NCBI GenBank assembly: GCA_947568835.1
Contig: OX387605.1
Location: 20,588,418-20,652,417, forward strand
Length of the DNA stretch: 64,000 nucleotides
Reading direction: 5' to 3'
Source of the DNA: Protonemura montana
Taxonomy: Eukaryota; Arthropoda; Insecta; Plecoptera; Nemouridae
Position 1 is the first letter of the stretch, and the number at the start of each line of letters is the position of its first letter. Under the pieces are notes generated by a model. It had not been told where the DNA came from, did no database searches, and saw only the letters and a program-made list of their open reading frames with translations. Position numbers and translations under genes: made by a program. Positions 1-13,699 of the stretch are shown in pieces.

Positions 1-620
1 TTTCTGCCCTGAAATTGTTCGACGCACGGGCCGGAACAAGGTATCTTTCCAAAGCTCAGTCCTGCGTGCATGGGGTGCCCTATCTGTGCGACCGAAAAGA
101 TGAGTCACCACCACACAAGAGCTCCGGGACGGGCCACTGGTCTTCTCGGGTCTGATTCCGACCACAACAAACCCATTCATCCCAAGCTGGGGAGAACTCG
201 GTTGTAAGCAAAACGGCGTCCTGCTTGATGGAAACTAGTGGAAAGTTTTGGAAGACATGGCAGGTTTCAGCGAACTGTTGGAGCGACACCGCACGGCGCT
301 CTCGATCAATTTTAATCGAGTGAAAGCTTTCTGTCGCCTTCGTTTTCGTGGGTCGTTGGAGACCGCTGGACCTGAACCGTGGCCGCCACTCTCTACTACA
401 TTCGTGCCAGGGACAAAACAAAACGTATAATTGTGGAGCGAAGTCCCAAGAGGATTTGAAATATTTCCGCACCGTTTATTTGAAGCACTTCAATATGCCA
501 AACGACGCCATATTTGGTAATTTTGCTGAAGTTTTGAAAAACCACCTTGCCATTACAATATTTTCGAAAATGTAATATTTATCTAGTTACATAAATAAAC
601 ACATCTATTTTTTATTTAAA
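1..620. other. GC-richer segment with unrecognised overlapping ORFs
   Basis: The first 420 bases are noticeably richer in G+C than the AT-rich DNA that follows. Open frames exist on both strands: minus 80-472 (130 codons), plus 248-430 and plus 348-575. The plus frame ending at 575 is followed by AATAAA at about 592, so a terminal exon running in from outside the window is possible. I recognise no family in any frame, and codon 1 has no supporting promoter. A non-coding exon, a promoter region of an off-window gene, or a chance ORF are all compatible. Confidence 0.2.
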
Positions 621-1570
621 GAAGCGTATCAAATCCTTAGAGATAAAAAAGCCATCTTATCAAACATACATAAAAAAAAAAACGGCAAAATAAACAAAAA
701 TATTCTTTTTTCCGGGCAGTCAAATGTTGCTTTGCAGGCTTTTCCCAACAAACTTCTGCTGTCACGCTGCTCGAAAATAAAAATGTTTGTACCTATTATC
801 GATTTTAAAATCATCTTTGGTCTTAAACTTTGTACTTGTTTAATTCCAAGGAGCTAGCACCAACGCAGACTTTTTTTCCAGATTTTTTCCAGTGACGGTA
901 TGCCCTTGTCAACCGGCAACTGCCACCGTACCTTGTTGTAGCTCAAAGCGTCAAAGAAAGCCAAACAAATAACCTTTCGAAACACAGCCTGGCAGAGAGA
1001 GCGAGAGTATCACTTATCAAGTTAAACACAACATTGAAACTTGATCTTGCCCCTCTGTCTCTCACAAAGACAAGCTTTCAACCAGCAGACGGATCACCCT
1101 TGTGACAGTTGACACGCCCAAGTCAGACATTTTTTGCAACCCGAAGAATGGCGAATCTCTGACTAACCTGACAGCTGTGCGAAAGGTCCGATATCTTTGA
1201 TACTATTCGTATGGTGCGAAAATGGAGCGATTTGATTCCATGAGAATAATGACCCTAGGGATCGATCGAAGAGGTCTCGACATTTTGTAACGAGACACTG
1301 GTTCGCACTCGGGTTGTGGCAGTTTTATTTTTCTTCTCTCATCGGAACGTCTTAGAGATTGGCTGGAAGCTATTAGTAATGTAAAATAATACGCCTATTG
1401 TAACCCTACACAATTGTTCTAGCCTAATGAGTCACTGGAAAATATTCAGAAATTGAATAGCTCATAGCAAAGTTAATTTTAACATTCAGTAAGTTCATTT
1501 TCCTTTAATTGTGCAATTTTCTATCAATTGTAAATTCATCCGAAGTGGATCATAAACGTTTCATAATATC

Positions 1571-1620
1571 AATTATTGTAAAGAAATTGTAATTGTAAAT
1601 TGTAAATTGTCATTGTAAAG
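1571..1620. repeat. Degenerate ATTGTAA simple repeat
   Basis: ATTGTAA recurs about five times with small spacers. This is low-complexity DNA with no further signal. Confidence 0.7.
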
Positions 1621-4557
1621 AAACCAAAAAACTATTTGCAATCCAAAAAAAGGCTGTTAAATACATGGCAGATAACATGGCAACGTTTTAGAATATTTTA
1701 TACTATAAACGAGTTCTGCGAACAATTGTAATATGATTGTAATACATGATACTGACTGTCTTTATAAAATGTATATTATATTGCTTATTGATAATAAAAC
1801 ATATTATTATTATTAATTGTTTAATGGCAATAATAATTGCACGCATGCATATGACATACTGGAATTTTGAGCCACGAAAAATACTTCAAAATGTTACCAA
1901 AATTAGGGAATCACAGTCGCTTAATTGTTTAGTCCCTGCATTCTTGTTTCTTGGTTCTAATTTTTTCTTCTAGAACCGATTTTGTGTTTGTGTCATAGTT
2001 TGTAATGAAGATTTCGTGTGTTAAGTGTTTTTTTTTTTTATTATTATTTTTACTTTAGCGTGGATTGTTGAAAAATTCTCGTCATATGCAAGCACGCCTA
2101 GACCTAGACGAAATCAAAATTACCTCAAGCCAAAAAAAGTCTTCTCGTTAGTATTTTCTACAGTAAGAAATATAGGAATGTGATTCCATTCGCTTCGCAA
2201 GGCTCATTTAAATACGCAGTGAATTGCAAGCAATCCAGACGAGTTAATTAAATCACAGTCTATTTTTTTCCCGGAACTAAGGAAAATATGAAAACTTTGT
2301 AACTATGAAATAACAACACGACTCACCAATTCCTATAATATTCTGGAGAACTTAATTATCTTCTTAAGATAATATAGTAAAGTATAAGATAATTGAACTT
2401 AAAATCTTTCTGCTCCGTGGATTATAAATAACTAAGAGCTTGTAAAAGAGCGCCGTTAGCTAGTTAGTCATTTTTTTACAATACAATTTTGCTATATTTC
2501 TTGGTCCGCGTGCAAGAGCGTTTCTCTGTACCACAGCATTTTGCCAGAGGATTAGTTCACTTCAAGCAATACTGCAACGCCAAAGAAACTAGAAAATAAC
2601 GAGATTCTATTAAAAGTACTTTATTTTGGGTTTTAAATTATTTTCAATGATAATTTAATACGTACTATATTTTTGCAGGGTTTAAGAAGAGACTACCAAA
2701 CGTTAGAAACGTGATTTTACGCAATAAATCTTACGTGCCAGTCCAATTGAAGTAAATAAACGGTATCGAAATTGGTAAAAACCAATTAGACTGAATGATC
2801 TGAATAACACATTCAGCGAATAACTCTTTATTTCCAGTGCAGATTATATTTCCGACGGAATTAATGTTATAATTTAATTCCAATCCAGAATTTCCCATCT
2901 GGCATTCTATTTCTTTATGCAAAAAACCTGTCCAGCCAATATGTAAAACTATTCCGACCAGATTGCCAGCTTACCACTACCCATCAATCCAGCAATGCAT
3001 CAATAATTCGACGATTGATCACATCCATCAATACACTCATTAAATGGATGAGCAAAGCGAGTTTGATAGCAAAATAGTTCAATTATACCAAATTCTCTGT
3101 GGCTTGTTTTACAGATGATTATGCAAAAACCGATTGATAACTGATTCGTAACTGATACCGAATAAACCGATGGAAATTGTTTTTGTGCTAAGGAATCTGA
3201 TTAATCAAAATGCAGTCCAGAGTAGTCTAATTGCGTTTGCATGCCATAGAAAATGGCTGCTCGTATTAAATTCAGTACAACGTTCTCTGTAATGTAAATA
3301 CGAAAACACAGTTTGTTAAGTACACACTTAGTTGAAATGGGACATTTGATTGAGTCAAAATAAATCTCTGGGTGCGCTTTAGAATTGCAGTTCGAATATT
3401 ATGTTTTATACAAAACAAGTATTTCGAACAACCTTAGCTAATTTAATAACATTATATGCTTTGATTATATGGCTATGCTGCAGGTTTCTTTTCCGGTGCC
3501 TAATAACGTAGAAACCCGTCCAATTATTTCCTATGACATCAGCATAGACGAGTAAACTGTCATCTCTGTGCAACAATAAAATTCAAATCGTGGCTCAGCA
3601 TAATCCTGTATTTTTATTAAAGTGTATATTATATGGTAACCTTCCAGTGGTTTCCACAGAGGAGTAAATTGTATTTTTCTCAAAATTCACGAATTCATTT
3701 TAAAAGGTTAAGGGAATGTCAACAATTGGGAATGAGAGCTTATAGTGCATGTATATTTACATCCGAGGTAATATGAATTTTTACATTTCAATGGAATTCA
3801 TTATCTTCAATAGAAATCTCATAGTGGTTATGAAATTCAATTGTGTGCAAACAATATAATGCTTTGAATAGTTAACAATATGTGAGCATAAATTCTCCAT
3901 CATCATGCCAATCATGCCATTTTCATTGCTCAAAAGGAAGGTATTGTTCTTGAATGGGATTTATAATTAATATTATAATTATTTTGAAAATTTAATAATT
4001 GTAATAAATCCACGTAAGAGTCCGCGTGCCCATCAGAAATTTATCATATATATTATAATTTAATAATATTTTTGACTGCTCTTTTAAATTGAACCCTTCA
4101 CATATAAAAATGTTCTGCCTTCCAGCAGCGTAACCACCGCCGAGGCGGTCACCCCGGTGACACTTCCCCACCCCCTCCACGTTTTTTTTTTTGCTCGTGG
4201 GTCCCGCCAGCTGGGAGAAAAACATAGGCGCGTGCCGTACTCGCGCCGGCCGACGGAGCCACGGATCACGTCAAATTACTTTTTGTGTTTGCCAAAACAA
4301 CAAAGAAAATTTGTATTTCAAAGCATTTCCTAGTTGCACTGCAGGCACCCAAACTTCACTCAGTTTTGCGTAAAACCGCGGGACTCGGCAGAAAAATACT
4401 TCTTTAAAATACGGGGCTCGCATTATTTCAGCGGGTGGTAACCATTTTTTTTTTGTAGTGGGAAAAATGCTTTTACACAATAGTTGGTGGTTAGTAAAGT
4501 CAATGCTCATTGGGCCTTCGGTAGCTGGCGTCTGTGAGTTTATTTATTTCTTTGGAA

Positions 4558-4578
4558 GGGGGGGGGGGGGGGGGGGGG
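4558..4578 (+). repeat. 21-bp G homopolymer
   Basis: An uninterrupted run of 21 G. It could form a G-quadruplex on this strand. Runs this long are also prone to length errors in sequencing. Confidence 0.9.
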
Positions 4579-5033
4579 TTACGAAACAATCTTGCTCGGG
4601 ATCAAGGAATACTATAGTTAGGCCATTGTTAACTTATGTTTTATCTGAAGACTGCACATCTTTTAACGAAGCTATAAGGACCAATTAGACGGATAAATCT
4701 AGGATAATTCCGTTTTTTACTCGCCTTTCACGAGATACTCACATAACGAAGCCCACATTGTAAAGAAAGTTGACGTAGCATTGAAGTGAAGTCAACACAA
4801 TTCATACTTTATGATGCAAATTGTTGGTTAATGTCCGTTGTTACCATCAAGTTATTTTGTGGCAAAAAACCTGGCAATTCGAATGTTACCTTTCGACTCA
4901 AGAATAAGAAAACAACCGAAAAAAAAACATATAAATAAGACAGCTGCAGTTGTTTCTATTTATTTTTACATCGCTTAATATTACGATGGTCGTTGGGGAC
5001 AGATATTACGACAAAACGGTATATTTCTTCCAA

Positions 5034-5486
5034 TATTGCTGCATTGATTTGTGGTTTTTAACGACGCGCTGTTTTGACAACTGGCCCTGCGGTACTGGTC
5101 TAATGGCGTCGGTGAATGAGAGGTTGATGATGAGCCTAGCCTAGCCTAGCCTAGCCTAGAAGGGAGGAGGGGAAACCCGGTGCTGACAGGTAGCCTACTC
5201 CTGTCAAAGAGCACCAAGGGGACCGTCGGCTTAACGTCCCTTCCGAAGGACGGTAAAACTCGAGCAGCAGGATTCCTATACAAATCCATGCCGTCGAGAG
5301 GTTGATAAGCAAGGCGAATAAGTTGCTGTACTAACTTTCATCCCACGAACTTCTCTCCCGAACAGAACTGGTCATGTGTATGATGGTCACCCATCCAATA
5401 CATGACATAGCGCAGTGTTGCAAACTTCGGTGATCTCATGAGAACCAGTGTTTCCAACATGCCAAACCGTTCGGTAATAATGCTGC
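5034..5486 (-). mobile_element. 5S rRNA-derived SINE-like element, near full length
   Basis: Read on the minus strand, the element starts near 5486 with a head resembling 5S rRNA: the GGTTCT..GATCACCGAAGTT block, then GATGGGTGACC. A body follows containing GTTGATAAGC, GACGGTAAAAC-type and ACCCGGTGC blocks, then a GATGAT-rich segment and a 3' part with TTGTCAAAACAGCG. The same order of blocks occurs at 39781-40215 on the minus strand, and parts recur at 21042, 27745, 53085 and 63065, so it is a dispersed family. A 5S-derived head with an internal pol III promoter fits the SINE3 class. Whether it corresponds to a named family cannot be told here. Confidence 0.75.
5134..5159. repeat. GCCTA pentamer array (about 5 copies)
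   Basis: Five tandem GCCTA units lie inside the SINE-like element, where the copy at 39.8 kb has only one or two degenerate units. The array therefore expanded after insertion. Confidence 0.85.
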
Positions 5487-5489
5487 AGG

Positions 5490-8400
5490 TTACATAGCTA
5501 CATACGTTATTAACCCTCACAGAAACGTTATTTGTGTGTTTACTTTCAATCAAAAATATGGGGACGTGAAATTTGGCATCACAAATCGATTCATTCAAAT
5601 TAATGTTGCATTTTCAACACTCCTGCATTTGAACTTGCATCGGTACCGACATTTTCTTAAGACAGAATTCGAAAAAAAAACTTTACAAATTTTAAATACA
5701 TATCGGTAAGTATCATTCCTGAAAATGATAGACTCGCATGTCTTCCCACGCTACTTTCCTTATAATTTTCAAGAATTTTCTTCAAGCTGTTTGTGTGTTT
5801 CTTCTAAACCATAATTTTCTTGCTGCTCCTCTACGTCTACATCATTTCTTTACCACTTAAGTCTGTAATCATCTTAGAACGTCTCAACTCTTAAGCCTGT
5901 AATCATGATTTTCGCAAAGACGCGTTAATTCAATATTCGCAGAACGGTTTTTTTAAAAGAAAAAAATTCTGAAAATACTGATATGGCGATAGAGTTTACA
6001 AAAGGAACTACAAATTCTATTGGCCTCGAAAAGATATCTCTTAGATTTAACTGTAACGTAAGACACCTCTGACTTGACAAGTTCAAAGACAACGAGCGTC
6101 TGAAATGAGTTTTCTTATAACTCTTGATGTAAGTACGTCTTCATGGGTGGCTGAATTCCGTAAAGCACCTTTCTGCATTCTCTTGGGTGTTTCGACACGA
6201 ACAATATTTGAAACTGTTCTGTTCGTCGCTCTGCAGGTGTGCAGGTTTTGAAATTGAATCAATTTGTATGTAGCGTGTTTTTGCAATGGCCACGTGTACC
6301 AAACCACCACATTGTTGCGATGCTCATCGACTTTGATGGTAGTGCCAGTAAATTTATGCACTCACCTTTATAATACTGAATGCCATACAAGTGCTATGAA
6401 GATGGTAAACAGGTGATGAGAAATCGCCCCAATAAATGTTTTATATTGTTTGAATGGGTTGACCGGTGTAATAGCTTTGTCGCTTGTCACCGCTCCTATA
6501 ACCGCCCACCGTACACACTTGTGTTCATTCGAAGCGTGCTTTGGTGTATTCTTGCTATGATTATTATGAAAGTAATTGACTATTTTGAATTATCGATTAT
6601 TTTTATTTTTTGACTATATTGAACTGTAAAAGTTTGAGGGTTTTTTCAATTTTTTTTTTCTTTTCTGTTACTTTGCTCAATATGTAATAATCAATAACAT
6701 TCGAACACAATTTTTGCCTGTAGTTTTCTCTTGGGCGTTAATGGGTGCAAAAATACTGAATTTTATTATTTTACAATGTCGCGGTTTAGATATAAATAGA
6801 AGTATCTGATTGGCCAAGACCATGTGTGAGAGTATTGTATCGTCTTCCTTTTCTTTTTCTTGGGAATTCAGGGAACACAATCATATTTTTTATTCTGTAA
6901 TCAATCAACTGTTTCATCAACTGAAAAAATATTTTTAGTGCACATTTTCCAAAAAAATCCACTCTAAAAAACATATTTACCTATAACTGGATACAACTAA
7001 TAAGGGAGGCTTTTCAAAATAGTTGACTCTTGTGTTTTTTTTATGTCTAGTTTGGGACTGTTAACAGATTAAACAAATTTAAAATCCACAATTGAACTCA
7101 GATTTTTTTCTGAAAAAACACAAAAACACAAAAACGTCTTGAACAGGCTTTTTTACGCTTGTAACCATACGACAAAATAATATTTTTGATTTTCAAAAGC
7201 GTCGATCTGTTGCCAATAGTGTGATGAGTGAGAAATGTTTGGGTAACGAGTATCACCACTTTGAAGATCTTGGCTATGATTTACAACAAAACAGTGAACT
7301 GCACTCTATTATATTTTCATCTCAAAAGTTTTTTAATCTCACTTGCTTTCGGTTTCACCTCCGTACCTTCAAACAGCTAGTATACATACAAAACGCAAAC
7401 TTACCCTAATTTAGTAAAAAGTTGTGATTTGTTTATTTATTTCTGTTTGCTTACTTGATATACTGAAGCGATATGAATTCTGACTGCGCTGAAGTGGGAA
7501 GATTTCTGCTAAAGTTTTTAATATAACTTGATATAAACTTGTTTTCTTGGCCTATTTCCACGAGTAGAAGTATCTTCACGAAGATAGGTTTCATTAAAAC
7601 TGCCGTTGTTGACAGACTTTGCATGCTATTATAATATACCTACTCAGTGCCCGAGACTCACGACTAAGAAGATTTCTAATAAAAGTTGATAACTGGATTA
7701 TTTTTTTGTAAAGCTTATTTGCAAAATGTTCTCGTATAATAAATAATAGCCCCGAGCAGAGCTTGCGAGCTCGGAGCCAGCTGTTGCCATGCTCGCTAGC
7801 ACTTTGTTAAATTTAGGTTTGTTTTTTAAATAACGAGTAGGTACATATTGAAATAGAATATCTATCGAGAAATAACTAGAAGTTACAAATATATCTATAG
7901 CGTCATTCTTTAAATAAAGAAATGCAGAAGAGAGCAGAGATTTGATTATCAGATCATTTTGTCATTTTAAATAAATAGGAGAGAAGAAAAACTGGAAACA
8001 CGTAATGAAAATCCGATTGTAATCCAAGCTAGAATAGTTTAGTAGCTCGTAGAGTAGTGTAACTCAAATTACTTTAGTGAAATAATCAATAATTAAAATA
8101 GCACCAAAATATTTAAGAATAATATAAAAAAGCAGTGTGAGAAAAAACTTTTTAAAACTGAATCAAAAACGCTAAACACAGCTAATTTTACAGATTACAG
8201 TTATCAAAAAAGTTATATAAAATTACTTAAAATTTTATTAAAGTAAGCTAATTTTAAAATCAGAGTTTTTGACTTAAGTTAGAATTAGAATTAAAAAAAC
8301 ACGGTTTTAAATAGGTTTTTTCAAAACTAGTGCCACGGTTATATTAAGTAAGCACTAGACTAACAATTACATCAAAATAAGTACAGGATGACCATCGTTT

Positions 8401-9695
8401 TCCATTAACAACGTAATCGTTATTGTTTTGGGGGAGAAACTGCAGCTGTTTGTACTTTTAGGAACTAGATATGACCCGAGTTGAATTGACCCACGCCATT
8501 TACCATCGAGTTCTTTCCTGGCGCAATGAGAACAACGCGGAAAAAATGTCGGGAAATTACCCCTAGCAAGAATGATTTATAACACTTTTAAAACATTTCC
8601 CGACTGAAAGACAAATGATTAATTTGTGTTGTCCAACTAATCGGATATCACGATTTTGTGAAATTAATGAAGCTGTGCTCTTTGAGAAAAATCCTTTTGT
8701 CCCGACTTGAACACAGATCGTGCCTGAATGGGTAGTAGTGGTCGAGTGGAATACTAGATGCACATAGGAATGTTAGCTATTTCCCCCTTGTTAAATTCTG
8801 ATCAAATCACTAATGATTGTATTAATTAACAAAAAAATTATCATACCATATTTTACATCGATATTTGGTACAATTATTTCTAGTTACCATGAAAAGCAGA
8901 GAAAAAAAAACGCGATTACCCGATGGCCCATTAAAACCGTTTAGGTAGATACTCAGATTAAAATTTACAAATGTTCCGCGAAACAGTGCCAGTGAAACGT
9001 TGATGTAAAATTTGTTCTCTCGTTTCGATAAGAATCACACAAAAAATGCAATTTAATTGCTGTATAAACCTTGGTTATTTTGTTCAAACACTAGGAAAAC
9101 TAATTAAACTGGCTTATCGCTAACGATCATCAAAATGAACGGCGGGAAAATTTGCTGATTTCACATTTTCAGTTGTAAATTGAAAATATCGAATTTCAAC
9201 CAGTAGAATCGAGGTATTCCTTGCTGAATGTGCAACTTTGCTATGGACGTTGCAGCTTGGAATCACATTCAGTAGTGATACAGAAAAAAAAGTTGTCAGA
9301 GTGGAAATAGTTGTCTGTAAATTCTGAAAAATCTCAGTCTTTTGAAAAATCTTTAGTCTGAATCGAAACTATTACCGATAAATAAAAAGAGGAAAAAAGT
9401 AACAAAAATAAGTACAACGAAGACTTGTCACAACAGGTCTACTCAAAATAAATGTGACTCCAACTAGAAGCATCCTTCACTTTTGTCGGTAGAGATTAGC
9501 ATTGGCATTAGCATTTGGCAGAAAGATTAGCGAAGACAGGCAAATAATAGCGTTATGGAAGAAGACTCGAGTGTTTTGTGAATAACCGAAACTATCACCT
9601 TACTTAAAGTTTATAAATGTAGGTACTATCTACTGCGCAATGTATCTATTTTTTTCTATCCAAACCATGCCACACAAGTCATATATATATAGAGA
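5490..9695. other. AT-rich intergenic DNA, no gene seen
   Basis: No ORF has both protein-like composition and splice or promoter context. Poly-A and poly-T tracts are frequent. A short GC-richer patch at 7745-7800 has no recognisable feature. Confidence 0.5.
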
Positions 9696-9699
9696 AGAG

Positions 9700-10710
9700 G
9701 CTTTTCTATGGAAATGTATCACATTTTGATACACCCGAGAGTTCCCATACTTTCCCCTCTCGCAATTCGCAGCGGAGATTTATGTAAAACTTTCGCGCAC
9801 AAAAAATCCCTATCTTTTATTTACTTTGGCATAAGTTTCGTGCGACAAAGCGAGATCCGAACGGCCAGCTGCCTTCCTGTTAAATCTTCTTGGAAACTTA
9901 TCCAAGTTTGTATCGAAGAGTCCACGCCACTTGCAATAAAACTCCGAGCACTGCGATACACATCTAATAAAACCACGTTAATTAGAATTTTTATTCGAGC
10001 ACAGACCTTTGGCTGTAGAGTCTCTATTGACATTGCAGTAGAATATATACATGCCGCTACTGAAATATTTGAATACCCCTACAGAGATATGTAGTCAAAT
10101 ATTAAAGAAGAACTAGAAATATTTTTGAATCAATACTGTACTACCTACGGTTCTGTTTAAGGCAAATACGTATTTCGATGAAAGCCCCGGATGAGTGCGT
10201 GAGACTAGAGTATTGACTAGAGGCATCCCGGTCAGTTCGTATCGCTGCAAAGTTATTGAACGACGAGAGACCGGAGAATAACCCAAAGTAACAGTGACGC
10301 TCGAGACAGATTTCTATGAAAGTGATACTACAGTCAAGTAATCGAATACCAGCAAGAAAAATATATAGGATATACGAAACTCTAGAATCGTGTTTACCCG
10401 ATCTGCTTAACGACATTGACGTTGTCTTTGGCGTCGCTAGCTTAGCTAGCTTTGCGACTGGCTGCTCGAGACAAGAAACTTTGACATATCGAAATTGATA
10501 AAAGCATGCGAAAAAGAATTGACATGTGCTAATATGGTGTTTTGTATCGAAAAAGAGCGTGTTAGTTATTCTACAGAGCTAATACATGAAACGCAGGATA
10601 CGATTTACATCACAGCGAGCGCTCAACATTTTGAAGTTCATACAAATCCTGGCTTTTCGACGAACATTGCTGGCATCCACTTGTTATTTTTAAGGATCCA
10701 TTAAAATATG
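9700..10710 (+). other. Segment of consecutive plus-strand ORFs, unrecognised
   Basis: Three plus-strand frames follow each other: 9708-10094 (128 codons), 10316-10498 and 10495-10704. The base composition is more balanced than the flanks. The proteins show no motif I recognise, and no clear promoter or splice pair joins them. This could be a decayed coding unit, a transposase fossil, or chance. One 128-codon frame is about the length expected by chance once in a window of this size and composition. Confidence 0.2.
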
Positions 10711-13120
10711 CATTATAATCCTAACTCTTCAGGTCTTGCGGGGGCCTGATATTTGAAAATCAATTTTAAGCTCGCCATGTTTAGTTTTCCATACGGGGGT
10801 GTAAAGAAGCGTAGATAACCTACTACACGAAAGAAAATGCTTCTGCAAATATTTTTTTTTTGCCAGCAGCACATATCTCCCATCCAAATCTTAAAATCAT
10901 TTTAAAAAGCTATCAAAGCAATTAAAACACCAGTCTTATTCTTTAAACAATATCTTATCTAGATACAAGCTTACCTTTACACCTCTCAAAACGTTGGACC
11001 ACTCTGGAGCAGAGAGGAACCTGGAATAAAACAGCAATACTGGATCAGAAAGTGCGGATAGCGTGTCAAACCACCAGCAAGATTAACTAGAAAGGTTGTG
11101 CTAAACTCTTTCCTTCCCCGGCGACGTCAAAACTTCCCTTACACGCAACGCCTACAGAACCACACGTCAATTTCGAACACGTCTCGTGCAATTTATCGAA
11201 CCACGGCACTCAAATCGGCACGCTAGTGTACCTGTGTATGCAAATCGAGTTCGATAGGAAACCATCTGCAGTGTGCACAGCGTTGTTGTTATACCTTGGG
11301 GGATTAGGTCAAGGTGCGTTGCAGTATCGAATGGCAATTTTTACTGAATATACGTGGTGGGTGGCAATGGATCCAGGGTTTCCATAGCTGTCGGCAGAAA
11401 ACATGATTGGCTGAAATCGGAAACGTGAAGTCGTTTAGTGAAAGATCTTTTATAAAAGCCGTAAATTGGCCCGTGACAACCGCGTGGGTCGGTCAGTGGA
11501 ACGACTTTCAAGGTCAAGATCAAGGTCAAGGTCAGCGTCTCTCAACAGATGCAGTGCAGGTGCATAATTTTGAGTGAATGGTCACAATAGCTGGAAAATA
11601 CACCTTACATGCCATTTATGAAGTTGACGCTAAGCTTCCTCGATGGATATGTTTATGTTGAAAAATATGAGCTAACGCTTAAATTGAAATGGAATAAAAA
11701 AATATGTGAATCATTACCTTTTTACTTGATGGTAAACTTTCTGGTATAAAGGTACGTTGTAGCGTAAAAACTTTCCAGTTTTACTTCCATAACAAAAACA
11801 AGCGTTCCGTTCATACAGTTCCGTCAGCTGTGCACCAAAGTAATTATTTTCTCAAACGGATTGTGTATTACAGCATAAAATTGAAACCCGTCGCGTAAAA
11901 CTGACGTTTTGATGTGAAAAGGAAGGGATGATGGTTGAGAAATGATCGAGACGGAAGCGACGAACGGAAGTAGTTGAAATGATCTAAAACCGCTCTCCTG
12001 AGATCAGGAAGCGTCCATGGATATGCAGATGAAATGGCCGTGGAAATTCGGAAGATAAATCTGTGTCGAAAGCTATCAATCAGCTACAAGAGCATACAGA
12101 AGGGCCGGTAGAATGCGCTAATGCTTTCACTTTATTCGCGCATCCAATATTATTGATGGGCTAAAAGTTCGCTGCATTTGAATATCGTTCATCAAAAAAT
12201 TTCATTGAGAATTCGCACGGATAATCTTAAGGCTACGCGAATCACTAAGCTAACAAGAACCATTTCCAAGGCAAATTCTTAAAACCTCCTCAAAGTATAT
12301 TTTTTATCTACATGTATTTACATTAAAAAATGAATAACGAGCTTAAGATACGAACTGAATGTATTCAAAAAGTTAACTCCACTCTTTTAACTTGGAATCA
12401 GTTCGAGATACGCTTTTGCTATCAGAATTTTACTGGATCCAGCCGCTTGGATACCTTTACCCACTGAGCTGATGACCTACAAGTGACACGTATGCACCGA
12501 CGAGAAAGCTGGATGAAACAACCAGGTCGAGTAGAAAGAAAATCCATTAATCACGAGCTCTGATTTTTCCAGGAAATGGAAAACGGTACACAAAAAATGT
12601 ATATACCGCGTGCAGATATGTGCCACATATCATTAGCAGAAAATCATCTCCTAGACTACACACGCAGAGTAAGTGCAATACCAAATCCATGGCAATGTAA
12701 CTGATTGTGCGGTGTATAAGAAATGAATCAAAAGTCAATTTACTGCTCTGAAGTGCGGAAGTGGATAACTATGTCATGATGTTACATTTTCCCCTCTGAT
12801 TTGGTTTCAGTTCCGGAAAAAACAAATTGATTTTAAATTGCAGGCAAATTTGCAGCGAAACTCTTAATTAAAACGTTCTCGTCGGTTTAATTTGACTTTT
12901 TGTACGCTATTATTTGACTTTCAAGCAGCGAGGTAGCATTGTTATATAAAAATAAATAACATGGAAATGCATACCTACATACCAAAGTACCGTTACAGTA
13001 TTCAAATTTTCAGCAGATAGCAATAATAAATGAAAATTGAATGCTACAGCACGTTAGTGACGTACTACTTAAAGTAATGTTACTTTGTAAAATGTGTCTG
13101 TATGTGTGTTTGTTTTTAAG
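10711..13120. other. Intergenic DNA, no gene seen
   Basis: No supported coding region. It contains the nuclear-receptor half-site cluster at 11508-11535. The rest shows only short random frames. Confidence 0.5.
11508..11535 (+). promoter_or_regulatory. Cluster of AGGTCA half-sites (FTZ-F1/ERR type)
   Basis: TCAAGGTCA occurs twice, with a further overlapping AAGGTCA, within 28 bases. TCAAGGTCA is the known extended half-site bound by monomeric nuclear receptors of the FTZ-F1/SF-1 and ERR groups. A simple hexamer repeat could produce the same string, and no neighbouring promoter is evident, so function is inferred only. Confidence 0.4.
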
Positions 13121-13121
13121 A

Positions 13122-13698
13122 TTAAGTAGCCAACGTCAAAAAGTAATCACAGCGATGACAATGAAGGTTTGATGATGTTTTGATATGTTCATAGGTATGT
13201 TTTACTACTATACTAATCACACTCTGTTTACCCTTAGCAGCATTTGTCCTTTCAAACGAAAAAAACCATTGGAGCTCTAACAAAAGACGGCTGACAATTT
13301 CCTCTAAAACATCCCCGATCGCGCGTTTCATGTCTGCCAGAAAGGAATTTAACTTGGTCATCTTCTCACTAACTCCGCGTGACGACAGACAACAAAATTG
13401 CTTCTCCAATGAACGAAACCATTCTGGTAATGTGTCGTAATATTGCTTGAAACGCACGCAACAACCATCCAAGTGTTTTTATTTTTTTATTTTTTTCTCG
13501 TACGCACTTTACAAATTGAGCGAGCTCATTTTCTCTGCTTACCAGAAAAACGAAGAGTTTTCGGCGGAAAGTAGGAGTGGAAAGCATCTCGTTACTCAGA
13601 TTTATTAACAATTGTTTCGTGAAATATTTTAAAAGGCGCGTGGAGCTTAAGATTTTCTTAAATGCACATTCAGCGCCGATAAGTGCCTGACGGTACAT
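13122..13698 (-). pseudogene. Possible decayed small gene or split exon, unknown product
   Basis: Two overlapping minus-strand frames are open: 13698-13369 (109 codons) and 13472-13122 (116 codons). Both read as helical, charged, protein-like sequence (for example residues around YYDTLPEWF and EKMTKLNSFL). They meet at an A-rich tract near 13475-13500 (RNA sense), where a slip between frames or a short intron could lie. No family is recognised and no promoter is evident. It may equally be chance. Confidence 0.25.
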
Positions 13699-13699
13699 C

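Larger units (their letters stand above)
621..5030. other. AT-rich intergenic DNA, no gene seen
   Basis: No frame here has protein-like composition joined to splice sites. The stretch contains A/T runs, the ATTGTAA-type simple repeat near 1571-1620, an ATT-rich tail-like segment near 1785-1820 and the G homopolymer at 4558. A slightly GC-rich patch at 4120-4270 has no recognisable feature. Confidence 0.5.

Noticed and set aside
5134-5159. GCCTA array as telomeric repeat
   Set aside because: The insect telomere unit is TTAGG. This array is five GCCTA units inside a SINE body.
9708-10094. 128-codon plus ORF as a gene
   Set aside because: No recognisable domain or joined exons. Kept only as an unrecognised ORF-dense segment.
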